Source: Flavobacterium sp.
GTDB taxonomy: Bacteria; Bacteroidota; Bacteroidia; Flavobacteriales; Flavobacteriaceae
Length of the DNA stretch: 59,437 nt
Assembly (NCBI RefSeq): GCF_024305175.1
Contig: NZ_JAMWYY010000015.1
Location: forward strand, 1 to 59,437
Direction of reading: 5' to 3'
Shown: positions 34,495-44,268 of the stretch, piece after piece
Layout of the letters: every line of letters begins with the position of its first letter
Numbering within the stretch: position 1 is the first letter of the stretch
Notes under the pieces: generated by a model
Told to the model about the DNA's origin: nothing
Seen by the model: only the letters and a program-made list of their open reading frames with translations
The model's database searches: none
Made by a program: the position numbers and the translations under genes

Positions 34495-35571
34495 TTATTC
34501 GAGCCTTATTTTCGGGTCGAGCCATGCATAAATAACATCTACAAGTATGTTTATAATTACAAAGGTTGTGGCAATAACAAGCACAGCGCCCATAATAACA
34601 GGCAAATCTAAAGTGTTTAGTGCTTCAACAACTTCTTTGCCCAGGCCGTTCCACCCGAAAATATATTCTACAAATACAGCGCCTGCCAGCATAGAGGCAA
34701 ACCACCCCGATATGGCTGTTACAACAGGGTTAAGCGCGTTTTTAAGTGCATGTTTACAGATAATCTGCATCTCACTTAAGCCCTTTGCCCTTGCGGTGCG
34801 GATGTAGTCCTGCCCCATAACTTCTAGCAGCGAATTGCGCATTAGCTGTATTACCACACCAAGAGGTCGTATGCCCAACACTATAGCGGGCAGGATAAGG
34901 TTTTTCCATTGTATATAGGTGCCTTCGCCAAAATCATCAACCTCATAAAGGCTGCCTGTCATATTAAGGTTGGTATAGCGGTGCAGCAGGAAACCGAATA
35001 CCCACGCAAAAAGTATGGCAGCAAAAAAAGAGGGCAGGCTCATGCCCAGGGTGCTTACCAGTGCAATAGTCCTGTCGGTGCCTGTGTCTTTTTTAAGCGC
35101 GGAAACAACGCCCAGTGCAACACCTGTTACAATGGCTATAAATATGGCGCTAAAGGCAAGCACTATAGTGTTAGACAGGGTATCGCCAATAACCTGTGTT
35201 ACTTTTTTGCCACTTTTCTGGAAGCTCTCACGTAGGTAAGGTGTTTTTATAACCATGGTTGTTGTACCTATTGTAAAAAGTGGTAATGCAGTATATTTAT
35301 CTTGAGAAAGATAAGTATAATCATCAGCATTGGTACTGTGGAATGATACCGGCGATAAATCGTTAAGGTAGTACAGGTACTGCGTGGCTACGGGTTTATC
35401 AAATCCATATTTTTTACGGATTATCTCCAGTTGCTCGCTGTTCTCGTTCTGGTCGAGCATCATCCTTGCAGGGTCGCCGGGCAAAACGGTAAACAGAAAG
35501 AAAATAACAGTTACCACGCCAAAAAGCGTGAGCAGTGCATAACCTGATTTATATAGTAGGTACCTTATCAA
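34495..35571 (-). CDS. ABC transporter permease (DppB/OppB type)
   Basis: 358 residues with six membrane helices and the binding-protein-dependent transport signature. The first segment (residues 8-33) is the DppB-type N-terminus, followed by VLPGDPARMMLDQNE. The permease core lies at about 135-355 and its cytoplasmic EAA-like loop is RNSLLEVMGQDYIRTARAKGLSEMQII. It would move peptides or similar solutes. No binding protein, second permease (DppC) or ATPase is nearby, so it is an orphan in this window. It begins 6 nt after the DoxX-thioredoxin gene. Confidence 0.92.
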   Translation of the reverse strand: MIRYLLYKSGYALLTLFGVVTVIFFLFTVLPGDPARMMLDQNENSEQLEIIRKKYGFDKPVATQYLYYLNDLSPVSFHSTNADDYTYLSQDKYTALPLFTIGTTTMVIKTPYLRESFQKSGKKVTQVIGDTLSNTIVLAFSAIFIAIVTGVALGVVSALKKDTGTDRTIALVSTLGMSLPSFFAAILFAWVFGFLLHRYTNLNMTGSLYEVDDFGEGTYIQWKNLILPAIVLGIRPLGVVIQLMRNSLLEVMGQDYIRTARAKGLSEMQIICKHALKNALNPVVTAISGWFASMLAGAVFVEYIFGWNGLGKEVVEALNTLDLPVIMGAVLVIATTFVIINILVDVIYAWLDPKIRLE

Positions 35572-35577
35572 CCGCTG

Positions 35578-36690
35578 TTATTTTGTGTAAGGTTTTTTGT
35601 ACGCCTTTTCAAGTTCCGAAGCTATAAATTGCTTTTCGTTAATACCGTTCCAGTCTTTCATAATATTACCGTTCCAAAGGTAAACAATGCCCGGTGTGTC
35701 TTTATCGTTACCCAAAACTTTCCAGAAGGTAATGATGTCAAGTACTTTATACGGATATTTAGCCCCGGCATACTTAAAGAAATCAGGTATCAGGTTGGCT
35801 TCTTCATCCATAAAGATAATTTGCAGTTCGGGGAAATCTTTGTTTTTTGCTTTTAGCGCAGTAAGCTCTTTGGCAGCATCGCGGCAATGCTCGCAACCCG
35901 GTGCAAAGAGGGCAATTATTTTTTTGCCTTTATCTGCATTAGGGAAATATTGTGAGTAAACCGATTTTACCTTAGCCGGCTCATTTACCGTTACAGGGGC
36001 AGGTGTTGCGGCAGTTGCTGCTTCCTGTGGTTGGGTAGTAGCAGCCGGAGTATCTTGTGGTATTGTTGCCGTAATTGCTGTATCAGCAGGTATAATATTG
36101 GTATCGTCTTCAAAAACCGTATCAGTTTCAGCACTTGGTATCCCAGAAAGATCAGGTTGTTCGGCCTGTACTGGCTGTATCGGTGCTGCCATAAATACAC
36201 CCAGTATGCAGGCGAATAGAACTGTTGTAAGCACCCAAATGTTTCTGTTTTTATAATCTGCAGGCAATAGCCTGTACAGCCATATCAGCAATACTACCGA
36301 TATAACATTTTTTATGATGGCTTCAACAGGCGTCATAGGCAATAACTCGCCAAAGCAGCCGCAGCTACCGGAGTTGCCGTTACTAATGGTATCTATGGTA
36401 AGGTGTGCTATAAATACCACTAGCATGGCTATCGTGGCAGGTATAACCAAACGTTTAAGATAGTGTGGTTGCAGTAATAACAGCCCCAGCGCAAACTCTA
36501 TACCTATCAGTGTCCTTGAAAAATAAGGAGCAAAAGCTTCAGAAAAGCCCATGGTATATAATTGCTTAACCTCGAAGGTTGAAATAGCAAAATATGGCGA
36601 CGGGTATAGTTTTGCTACTGCTGAAAGCAGGAACAAAAAGGCAATAAGAATGCGTATTACTATGGCAATGGTTCTTTTGTTGTTTTCCAT
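35578..36690 (-). CDS. BT_3928-type DoxX/MauE membrane protein with thioredoxin domain
   Basis: 370 residues. The N-terminal half is a DoxX/MauE-like four-helix membrane domain (residues 8-170) with a Cys pair in SGSCGCFGE. A Pro/Thr/Ala-rich linker (about 180-245) follows, then a thioredoxin-like domain with C-E-H-C near residue 264-267 (FAPGCEHCRDAA). MauE-like proteins help form disulphides in maturing proteins. Together with the TlpA-like gene downstream it suggests an envelope redox relay. The linker is unusually rich in Ala, Thr and Pro. Confidence 0.88.
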   Translation of the reverse strand: MENNKRTIAIVIRILIAFLFLLSAVAKLYPSPYFAISTFEVKQLYTMGFSEAFAPYFSRTLIGIEFALGLLLLQPHYLKRLVIPATIAMLVVFIAHLTIDTISNGNSGSCGCFGELLPMTPVEAIIKNVISVVLLIWLYRLLPADYKNRNIWVLTTVLFACILGVFMAAPIQPVQAEQPDLSGIPSAETDTVFEDDTNIIPADTAITATIPQDTPAATTQPQEAATAATPAPVTVNEPAKVKSVYSQYFPNADKGKKIIALFAPGCEHCRDAAKELTALKAKNKDFPELQIIFMDEEANLIPDFFKYAGAKYPYKVLDIITFWKVLGNDKDTPGIVYLWNGNIMKDWNGINEKQFIASELEKAYKKPYTK

Positions 36691-36707
36691 CTGTTACTGT
36701 TTTTCTT

Positions 36708-36715
36708 CAAAAATA
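36708..36715 (-). promoter_or_regulatory. -7 promoter box before the DoxX-thioredoxin gene
   Basis: TATTTTTG on the minus strand, 17 nt before the ATG at 36690. It would give an internal promoter downstream of the DUF1599 gene. Confidence 0.45.
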
Positions 36716-36748
36716 AGGCTAAAATTAACCCGATTTGTTAATGACTTG

Positions 36749-37291
36749 TTATTGATTAAAACCTATGTGTATTAAAGCAAACACAGCATAGTTTATCATG
36801 TCCTGGTAATTGGCATCTATCCCTTCAGATACTATGGTTTTACCTTTATTATCTTCTATCTGCTTTACGCGGAGCAGCTTTTGCAGTATCAGGTCGGTAA
36901 GCGAGCTTACCCTCATATCGCGCCATGCCTCGCCATAATCATGGTTTTTGGCTTCCATCAGGGCTTTGGTTTGGGCTGTTTTTTCATCATACAGCCTTGC
37001 TGCCTCATCGGCAGAAAGGTCAGGCTGCGAGGCAATGCCCTTTTCAAGCTGTATAAGCGCCATTACCGAGTAGTTGATTATCCCTATAAACTCGCCGGTT
37101 TCATCTTCATCTACCCTGCGCACTTCATTTTCCTGAAGGCTGCGTATGCGCTGTGCCTTTATAAAAATCTGGTCGGTTAAAGAAGGCAGCCTTAATATGC
37201 GCCAGGCACAACCGTAATCTTTCATTTTGTTGATATACAGCTCTCTGCACTTTGCAATCACGCTGTCATATTCGGCTGAGGTATTACTCAT
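36749..37291 (-). CDS. DUF1599 protein (two repeats)
   Basis: 180 residues with no signal peptide. The DUF1599 domain is duplicated: KMKDYGCAWRILRLPSLTDQIFIKAQRIRSL (about 22-52) and AKNHDYGEAWRDMRVSSLTDLILQKLLRVKQI (about 117-148). Each contains the DYGxAWRxxRxxSLTDxIxxKxxR signature. The family is of unknown function; the basic, helical pattern suggests a nucleotide- or nucleic-acid-related role, which is a guess. It is the first gene of the leftward operon to tpiA and diverges from folP. Confidence 0.9.
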   Translation of the reverse strand: MSNTSAEYDSVIAKCRELYINKMKDYGCAWRILRLPSLTDQIFIKAQRIRSLQENEVRRVDEDETGEFIGIINYSVMALIQLEKGIASQPDLSADEAARLYDEKTAQTKALMEAKNHDYGEAWRDMRVSSLTDLILQKLLRVKQIEDNKGKTIVSEGIDANYQDMINYAVFALIHIGFNQ

Positions 37292-37299
37292 TTAAGTAG

Positions 37300-37307
37300 T
37301 ATCTTTG
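37300..37307 (+). promoter_or_regulatory. -7 promoter box of folP
   Basis: TATCTTTG on the plus strand, 62 nt before folP. It lies inside the predicted leader of the divergent DUF1599 gene, so the two promoters are arranged face to face. Confidence 0.5.
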
Positions 37308-37317
37308 TGTGAAGATT

Positions 37318-37348
37318 CAAATGTAGTAAAAAACGCCCCAATACAAAA
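37318..37348 (-). promoter_or_regulatory. Promoter of the DUF1599-to-tpiA operon
   Basis: TTTTG (37348-37344), an 18 nt spacer and TACATTTG (37325-37318) on the minus strand, a good match to both Bacteroidota elements, 26 nt before the DUF1599 ATG. Confidence 0.7.
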
Positions 37349-37369
37349 GGGGTACAGCCAAATCAGACT

Positions 37370-38194
37370 ATGCTTATTAACTGCAGGGGCACATTAACCG
37401 ACCTTTCATCGCCAAAAATAATGGGTATTTTAAACTGTACCCCCGACTCTTTTTATGATGGCGGAAAATATAAAGATGAGGCAGGACTGCTGCGCCAGGC
37501 CGAAAAAATGCTTAACGACGGTGCTGATTTTATTGATGTAGGTGCTTACAGCAGTAAGCCTAACGCTGACCATGTAACGAATGAAGAAGAGTTAAAACGC
37601 GCCGTGTCGGTGGTGGAGCTGCTGCAAAAGAACTTTCCCGACGCACTGGTATCTATCGATACTTTCAGGGCTGATGTGGCCGAAGCCTGTGTACATGCGG
37701 GGGCTGCGATAGTAAATGACATTTCTGCCGGAAGGCTTGACGATGCCATGATGGAAACCGTAGGCAGGCTGAAGGTGCCTTACATCATGATGCATATGCG
37801 GGGTACACCGCAAACTATGGTTAAGCTTACCGATTATGAGGATATTGTAAAGGAAATGCTGTTTTATTTTTCTGAACGTATTGAGGAAGCTCGAAAGCAT
37901 GGTATAAACGATATTATTATAGATCCCGGCTTTGGATTTGCAAAAACATTGCCGCAAAACTATGAGGTGCTGCAAAAGCTGGAATTGTTTAAAATGACAG
38001 GACTCCCAATTTTAGCAGGAGTGTCGCGCAAATCTATGATTTATAAATTACTGGGCACAACGCCTCAGGAAGCTCTTAACGGTACTACCGTACTTAATAC
38101 CATAGCACTTGCCAAAGGCGCTAATATATTGCGTGTGCACGATGTAAAGGAAGCTGCTGAGGCGGTGAAGATTTTTAAACAATTTGAAAATTAG
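37370..38194 (+). CDS. folP: Dihydropteroate synthase
   Basis: 274 residues, the common length. The first conserved block is KIMGILNCTPDSFYDGGKY, the second is DFIDVGAYSSKP and the pterin-binding end is ILAGVSRKSMIYK. It joins para-aminobenzoate to the dihydropterin pyrophosphate in folate synthesis and is the target of sulfonamides. It is divergent from the DUF1599 gene. No other folate gene is in the window. Confidence 0.96.
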   Translation: MLINCRGTLTDLSSPKIMGILNCTPDSFYDGGKYKDEAGLLRQAEKMLNDGADFIDVGAYSSKPNADHVTNEEELKRAVSVVELLQKNFPDALVSIDTFRADVAEACVHAGAAIVNDISAGRLDDAMMETVGRLKVPYIMMHMRGTPQTMVKLTDYEDIVKEMLFYFSERIEEARKHGINDIIIDPGFGFAKTLPQNYEVLQKLELFKMTGLPILAGVSRKSMIYKLLGTTPQEALNGTTVLNTIALAKGANILRVHDVKEAAEAVKIFKQFEN

Positions 38195-38252
38195 CCAATT
38201 TGAAAATTTGAAGATTCTTCTCAGAGAACTAATTCTTCAATTTTTAATATTA

Positions 38253-38294
38253 AAATCTTCGATCATAAATCTTCAATCATAAATCTTCAATCAC
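38253..38294. repeat. Three tandem 14 bp direct repeats
   Basis: The unit AAATCTTCAATCAT is repeated three times in register (38253-38266 with one base change to G, 38267-38280, and 38281-38294 with one changed base at its end). The last copy overlaps the stop codon of rlmH at 38291-38293. Similar ATTGAAGATT-like stretches occur at 13521-13547 and elsewhere between genes. Confidence 0.85.
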
Positions 38295-38764
38295 CTATGA
38301 TGATACGGCTCATTACGAAGTATGGTAAATGCCCGGTACACCTGCTCGATAAAGAATAATCGCACCATTTGGTGAGAGAACGTCATGGCTGATAACGAAA
38401 TCTTGCCCTGTGCTTTGCTATACACAGAATCCGAAAAGCCGTAAGGCCCGCCGATTACAAACACAAGTGTTTTAATCCCTGAGTTCATTTTCTTTTGCAG
38501 CTCATCGGCAAAGCCCTCACTACTAAAACTTTTTCCATTCTCGTCGAGCAATATTAACTGGTCGGTAGGGGTAAGTTTAGAGAGTATCAGTTCGCCTTCT
38601 TTTTCCTTTTGCTGTGCCTCGCTAAGGTTTTTTACGTTCTTGATGTCAGGTATTACCTCAAGGTCAAATTTGATATAGAAAGACAGTCGCTTCAGGTAAT
38701 CGTCCATCAGCGTTTGTAGTGCCTTGTTATCCGTTTTGCCTATAGCGAGTAGTTTGATATTCAT
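38291..38764 (-). CDS. rlmH: 23S rRNA pseudouridine-1915 methyltransferase
   Basis: 157 residues, normal for RlmH (SPOUT superfamily). The SAM-binding knot is FVIGGPYGFSDSVY, followed by the C-terminal SLSAMTFSHQMVRLFFIEQVYRA and terminal EPYHHR. It methylates N3 of pseudouridine 1915 in helix 69. It lies 17 nt after a lipoprotein gene, likely co-transcribed. Confidence 0.96.
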   Translation of the reverse strand: MNIKLLAIGKTDNKALQTLMDDYLKRLSFYIKFDLEVIPDIKNVKNLSEAQQKEKEGELILSKLTPTDQLILLDENGKSFSSEGFADELQKKMNSGIKTLVFVIGGPYGFSDSVYSKAQGKISLSAMTFSHQMVRLFFIEQVYRAFTILRNEPYHHR

Positions 38765-38781
38765 TTTTTAAAGCTGATTAG

Positions 38782-39576
38782 CTATTGTATTGAATCCTGA
38801 CAAGGTGTAATATTCAGTTTCTCAATTCCCCTGCGGAAGCGTTCAGCAACATATACCTTACCTGCTTGCTTTCCTCTGGAAGAACTTCCTGAAATATTAA
38901 TATGATTCTTAAACAAAACAGCTTTAAGGCTGTCTATATTTGTTGTACAAATTATGATGTCATTGGTGTATTCTAATATTATACTGCTTTTGCTGTCATA
39001 ATATTCAATTTCATTTCGTATTTGCTGAAGATACTCCTTATTCCTTTCCGACAACCACTCAAGCTTTAATGCATCATTCATACGTTGAAGGGCTTTTTGC
39101 TGGTAGCCTGCACCAGCCTCTAACATTGCATAACCTGTTAAAGGCATTAGATCTGATTCATTATTTAAATCATTGATCTCTATAGGTTCCCAAACTTCAT
39201 AAGCTTTCTGGATGTTTTGCTTGGCAGACTTCATATCACCTATAAGCTGGTAAACGCCCGCTTTTAGTTGAAAATAGACAGGGCTATCGGTATAGTCTGC
39301 AGAATATTTTTCAAGTAATTGAAGTGACTTTTCATACTCGCCTTCCTGATTATAGTTATCGATAGCATGCATTAAATAGTCAAAATTGTCAGTATTTGTT
39401 TTATAAGCCTCTTCAAATTTTAAAGCTGCTTCTTCGAACTTCCCATCATTCATTAGAATCTTTGCTTCATCAGCTTTTTTTATAGCTCTGGCAACATCAG
39501 CTTCTGTGACGCTATTACTACCGCCTTTACAGCCTAATACCATAATGAATGTGAATAAAATCAGAAAGTATTTCAT
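38782..39576 (-). CDS. Lipoprotein with TPR-like repeats
   Basis: 264 residues with lipoprotein signal MKYFLILFTFIMVLGC (cysteine 16). The mature part is helical, with tetratricopeptide-like units at about 30-150 (ALKFEEAYKTNTDNFDYLMHAIDNYNQEGEYEKSLQLLEKY, AGVYQLIGDMKSAKQNIQKAYEVW). The C-terminus is basic (SSRGKQAGKVYVAERFRRG). TPR lipoproteins often act as assembly scaffolds; no function is assigned here. It lies between ligA and rlmH, 45 and 17 nt apart. Confidence 0.85.
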   Translation of the reverse strand: MKYFLILFTFIMVLGCKGGSNSVTEADVARAIKKADEAKILMNDGKFEEAALKFEEAYKTNTDNFDYLMHAIDNYNQEGEYEKSLQLLEKYSADYTDSPVYFQLKAGVYQLIGDMKSAKQNIQKAYEVWEPIEINDLNNESDLMPLTGYAMLEAGAGYQQKALQRMNDALKLEWLSERNKEYLQQIRNEIEYYDSKSSIILEYTNDIIICTTNIDSLKAVLFKNHINISGSSSRGKQAGKVYVAERFRRGIEKLNITPCQDSIQ

Positions 39577-39621
39577 ATTGTTTTAGTAATTGATTATGAT
39601 TATGTGAATTAATGCTTTTTT

Positions 39622-41619
<1,998 letters not shown>

Positions 41620-41639
41620 TTACCCAATTTATTGATGCG

Positions 41640-41647
41640 CTAATTTA
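41640..41647 (-). promoter_or_regulatory. Variant -7 box upstream of ligA
   Basis: TAAATTAG followed by C on the minus strand, 20 nt before the ligA ATG. A TTG-complement lies 23 nt further upstream, a little far. Confidence 0.35.
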
Positions 41648-41685
41648 GCCAAACTTTTGCGAGTATAAAACAAAAACCTATCTGC

Positions 41686-42153
41686 TTAAAACATATCTTC
41701 AAGCTGGCGGTACAGCGTTCCGTCGCTTAAAATAGCGCCCTGCTCTATCAATGCAAAAACCTCTGCATTGCGGTCTTCACCAAAAGCCTTTTTACCGCGT
41801 GTTACCTTTACCTCTTCAGAAAATATATTTTCGTTAAGCCATTGCAGCCCACCTGCGCTCATAAAATCAATGTGGGTAGCATGGGCGTGTATTACTATGC
41901 TTTCCATTTCTTCCCTGCCAAGCTTAAATACAAAAATGTGGTTCTTGCTGTAATGTTCCAGCCACTCGGCTTTGTCAACCACGGCATCCCATATCAGGTC
42001 GCTGAAAACATCCAGTTCCTGCTCGGCTACTTCCGGTTTTTCGGCTTTAATGGTATCCCATTCATTTTTATCTATTTGTTGTGAAGCAAGAAAGCGTATA
42101 AATTCGGGATGAAGTTCTTCAAGCTGTTCTTTTGTCAGGCGGGTATATTTCAT
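41686..42153 (-). CDS. DUF6495-like protein
   Basis: 155 residues from ATG 42153 (MKYTRLTKEQLEELHPEFIRFL); the frame is open back to 42207 but that leader (MVKLTKQITLNFKPE) looks non-conserved. The protein is soluble and mostly helical at its ends, with a central AEWLEHYSKNHIFVFKLGREEMESIVIHAHATHIDF segment. I recognise the pattern as the family named DUF6495 in Flavobacteria, with moderate confidence. Function unknown. It is isolated, with a spacer of 66 nt to ligA and a terminator beyond the upstream rplI gene. Confidence 0.75.
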   Translation of the reverse strand: MKYTRLTKEQLEELHPEFIRFLASQQIDKNEWDTIKAEKPEVAEQELDVFSDLIWDAVVDKAEWLEHYSKNHIFVFKLGREEMESIVIHAHATHIDFMSAGGLQWLNENIFSEEVKVTRGKKAFGEDRNAEVFALIEQGAILSDGTLYRQLEDMF

Positions 42154-42248
42154 CTGTAAAGTTTCAGGTTTAAAGTTTAAAGTTATTTGTTTCGTCAGTT
42201 TAACCATTAACCAATTCCATGATTAACAATCCGTAAAGTGCGTAAATA

Positions 42249-42280
42249 AAAAAGCCTCCCGGGTTAGCGGAAGGCTTTTT
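42249..42280 (-). terminator. Terminator after rplI
   Basis: A 9 bp outer stem (42249-42257 with 42272-42280) continued by three more pairs past one mismatch, 6 nt loop, A-tract on the exit side of the minus strand. Confidence 0.8.
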
Positions 42281-42295
42281 TTATAATCGTATAGA

Positions 42296-42742
42296 TTAGT
42301 TTTGCTGATCAGCAACAATCTCGTAAGGAAGCTCAACGATAACATAGCGGTGTAGCCTTACGTTAGCAGTATATTTACCGGTACGCTTAACGATACCACT
42401 GTTTATATACTTCTTCTCTATGCTGTGTCCGTTTTTCTCAAGAGCTTCGGCAATATCAGCATTGGTTACAGAACCAAATAGTTTTTCGCCGCCTGCTTTT
42501 GCAGAAATTTTTATTTCAAGGCCTTTAATCGCTTCAGCAATTTTGTTAGCATCGTCTACAAGCTTTTGCTCTTTAAATGCCCTTTGCTTAAGGTTTTCTG
42601 CCAATACTTTTTTTGCAGTTGGGGTTGCTACTGTAGCAAGTCCCTGAGGAATTAAATAGTTACGGCCATATCCGGGCTTTACTGTAACGATATCATCTTT
42701 AAATCCTAAATTCTGTACGTCCTGTTTTAGTATAAGTTCCAT
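42296..42742 (-). CDS. rplI: 50S ribosomal protein L9
   Basis: 148 residues. The N-terminal domain begins MELILKQDVQNLGFKDDIVTVKPGYGRNYLIPQG, the conserved L9 signature, then the central helix and C-terminal domain (FGSVTNADIAEALEKNGHSI). It is last of the rpsF-rpsR-rplI operon, 15 nt after rpsR, and is followed by a terminator. Confidence 0.97.
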   Translation of the reverse strand: MELILKQDVQNLGFKDDIVTVKPGYGRNYLIPQGLATVATPTAKKVLAENLKQRAFKEQKLVDDANKIAEAIKGLEIKISAKAGGEKLFGSVTNADIAEALEKNGHSIEKKYINSGIVKRTGKYTANVRLHRYVIVELPYEIVADQQN

Positions 42743-42757
42743 AATATTGCCTCTTTT

Positions 42758-43054
42758 TTATTTTAGTAAATCAGCCACATATGGCATTAATGCAAGGTGA
42801 CGTGCCCTTTTAATAGCTACAGATACTTTTCTCTGGTATTTAAGAGATGTACCGGTAAGGCGGCGCGGAAGTATTTTTCCCTGCTCGTTAACAAATTTCA
42901 GTAGGAAATCAGGATCTTTATAATCTACATATTTAATACCTGATTTCTTGAAACGGCAATACTTTTTAGTCTTGTTCGTCTCTATGTTTAAAGGCGTAAG
43001 ATACCTGATATCTCCGTCTTTTTTCCCTTTAGCTGACTGTTCTATACTTGACAT
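42758..43054 (-). CDS. rpsR: 30S ribosomal protein S18
   Basis: 98 residues. The conserved core is [41 protein letters not shown]. The N-terminal extension (residues 1-25) is longer than in E. coli, as usual in Bacteroidota. It pairs with S6 in the 30S platform and its gene lies 2 nt after rpsF. Confidence 0.97.
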   Translation of the reverse strand: MSSIEQSAKGKKDGDIRYLTPLNIETNKTKKYCRFKKSGIKYVDYKDPDFLLKFVNEQGKILPRRLTGTSLKYQRKVSVAIKRARHLALMPYVADLLK

Positions 43055-43056
43055 AA

Positions 43057-43398
43057 TTAGTTTGCTTTAGATTTTAGTTTTTCTCTCCTTCTTTCTGCCC
43101 ATGATAAAGCGTGTTTGTCAAGGCTTACGGTTAAGAAACGCATAATCCTTTCATCGCGCCTGAATTCAGTTTCAAAGCCAAGCATAACTTCGCCTGATGC
43201 TTTAAACTGGAAAAGGTGGTAAAATCCGCTTTTCTTGTGCTGGATTTCATAGGCCAGTTTTTTAAGGCCCCAGTCTTCTTTTGCTACAATCTCGGCACCC
43301 TTAGAAGTAAGATAATCTTCAAATTTACTTACTGTTTCCTTTACCTGGGTTTCAGATAAAACGGGATTCAAGATGAAAACAGTTTCATAGTTGTTCAT
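43057..43398 (-). CDS. rpsF: 30S ribosomal protein S6
   Basis: 113 residues from ATG 43398 ([18 protein letters not shown]); the frame opens upstream to 43431 but the family start is at 43398 and the promoter -7 box sits at 43429-43436. It contains the S6 signature YETVFIL and the [12 protein letters not shown] segment. First gene of the operon with rpsR and rplI. Neither priB nor ssb is present, as expected in this phylum. Confidence 0.97.
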   Translation of the reverse strand: MNNYETVFILNPVLSETQVKETVSKFEDYLTSKGAEIVAKEDWGLKKLAYEIQHKKSGFYHLFQFKASGEVMLGFETEFRRDERIMRFLTVSLDKHALSWAERRREKLKSKAN

Positions 43399-43428
43399 AA
43401 TGATAAATTTTAATGTAAAAATTGGGTG

Positions 43429-43458
43429 CAAAAATAGTAATTTTTATTTATTGCGCAA
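43429..43458 (-). promoter_or_regulatory. Promoter of the rpsF-rpsR-rplI operon
   Basis: TTG (43458-43456), a 19 nt spacer and TATTTTTG followed by C (43436-43429), giving a leader of only about 25 nt. This is one of the best promoters in the window. Confidence 0.7.
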
Positions 43459-43503
43459 GGTTTAAAAATGCTTTTTTCTATTAACAAAAATGGTAATTTT
43501 CTT

Positions 43504-43511
43504 TATATTTG
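43504..43511 (+). promoter_or_regulatory. -7 promoter box of the LytTR regulator
   Basis: TATATTTG on the plus strand, 58 nt before the ATG at 43570, in the 171 nt divergent gap with rpsF. Confidence 0.5.
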
Positions 43512-43569
43512 TAATCACGCCCAACAAAAAAAGCTTATATTACCATAAACCTTACTAATAAGACCTGAA

Positions 43570-44268
43570 ATGAAACTTAACTGTGTAGTTGTTGATGACA
43601 GCACCATACATAGGATAACTATAGCTAAACTGGTTAACGAACATCCGGACCTTAATCTTATTGGTGATTTTTCGAATGCTTCCGAAACCCGCGCCTGCAT
43701 TTTGCACAAGGATGTAGATTTGCTTTTCCTTGATATAGAAATGCCGGTACAAACGGGATTTGACCTGCTTGACGGGCTAAAGGCAAGGCCCCAGATTATT
43801 TTTGTTTCGGCAAAATCTGATTACGCCTTAAAGGCTTTTGACTATGCCGCAATAGATTACCTGCACAAGCCCGTTACCAAAGACCGTTTTAACAAAGCGG
43901 TGCAAAAGGCGATAGAACTTCACCAGATGCGAAAGGAAGTGCCTGAAGAGGAGGGAGAGTTTATTTTTGTAAAGAGTAACCTTAAGAACCTTAAGATTTA
44001 CATTTCGCGAATTAAATGGATTGAGGCCTTTGGTGATTATATTAAGATTATTACAGACGAAGGCTCTCACTTGGTACTAAGCACCATGAAATCTTTTGAA
44101 GCCGAACTGCCATCCGATACGTTTTTAAGGGTACACAAATCATACATCATCAATATTGAAAGGGTAGAGCGCTTTAACAGCAAGTTTGCCGAAATAGGTA
44201 CTACACAAATACCACTTAGCCGTAATAAAAAGGAAGACCTTGCAAAAGCAATTAGTAATCTTCAATAA
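43570..44268 (+). CDS. LytTR-family response regulator
   Basis: 232 residues. Receiver domain 1-125 with phosphoacceptor D55 in LLFLDIEMPVQTGFDLL, acidic pair near the start (VVDDST) and the conserved lysine in DYLHKPVTKDRF. The LytTR DNA-binding domain spans about 130-232 (FVKSNLKNLKIYISRIKWIEAFGDYIKI ... FLRVHKSYIINIERVERFN). It binds DNA as a beta-rich domain when phosphorylated. No histidine kinase is adjacent, so the partner is elsewhere. Its 3' end overlaps that of the convergent priA gene by 7 bases. Confidence 0.93.
   Translation: MKLNCVVVDDSTIHRITIAKLVNEHPDLNLIGDFSNASETRACILHKDVDLLFLDIEMPVQTGFDLLDGLKARPQIIFVSAKSDYALKAFDYAAIDYLHKPVTKDRFNKAVQKAIELHQMRKEVPEEEGEFIFVKSNLKNLKIYISRIKWIEAFGDYIKIITDEGSHLVLSTMKSFEAELPSDTFLRVHKSYIINIERVERFNSKFAEIGTTQIPLSRNKKEDLAKAISNLQ

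Noticed and set aside
38253..38294. CRISPR array
   Set aside because: The repeats are 14 bp, directly abutting and without spacers, and no cas genes are in the window.
43399..43428. An S6:S18-binding leader before rpsF
   Set aside because: The promoter puts the transcript start about 25 nt from the ATG, leaving no room for the regulatory stem, and the CCG-bearing bulge is absent.
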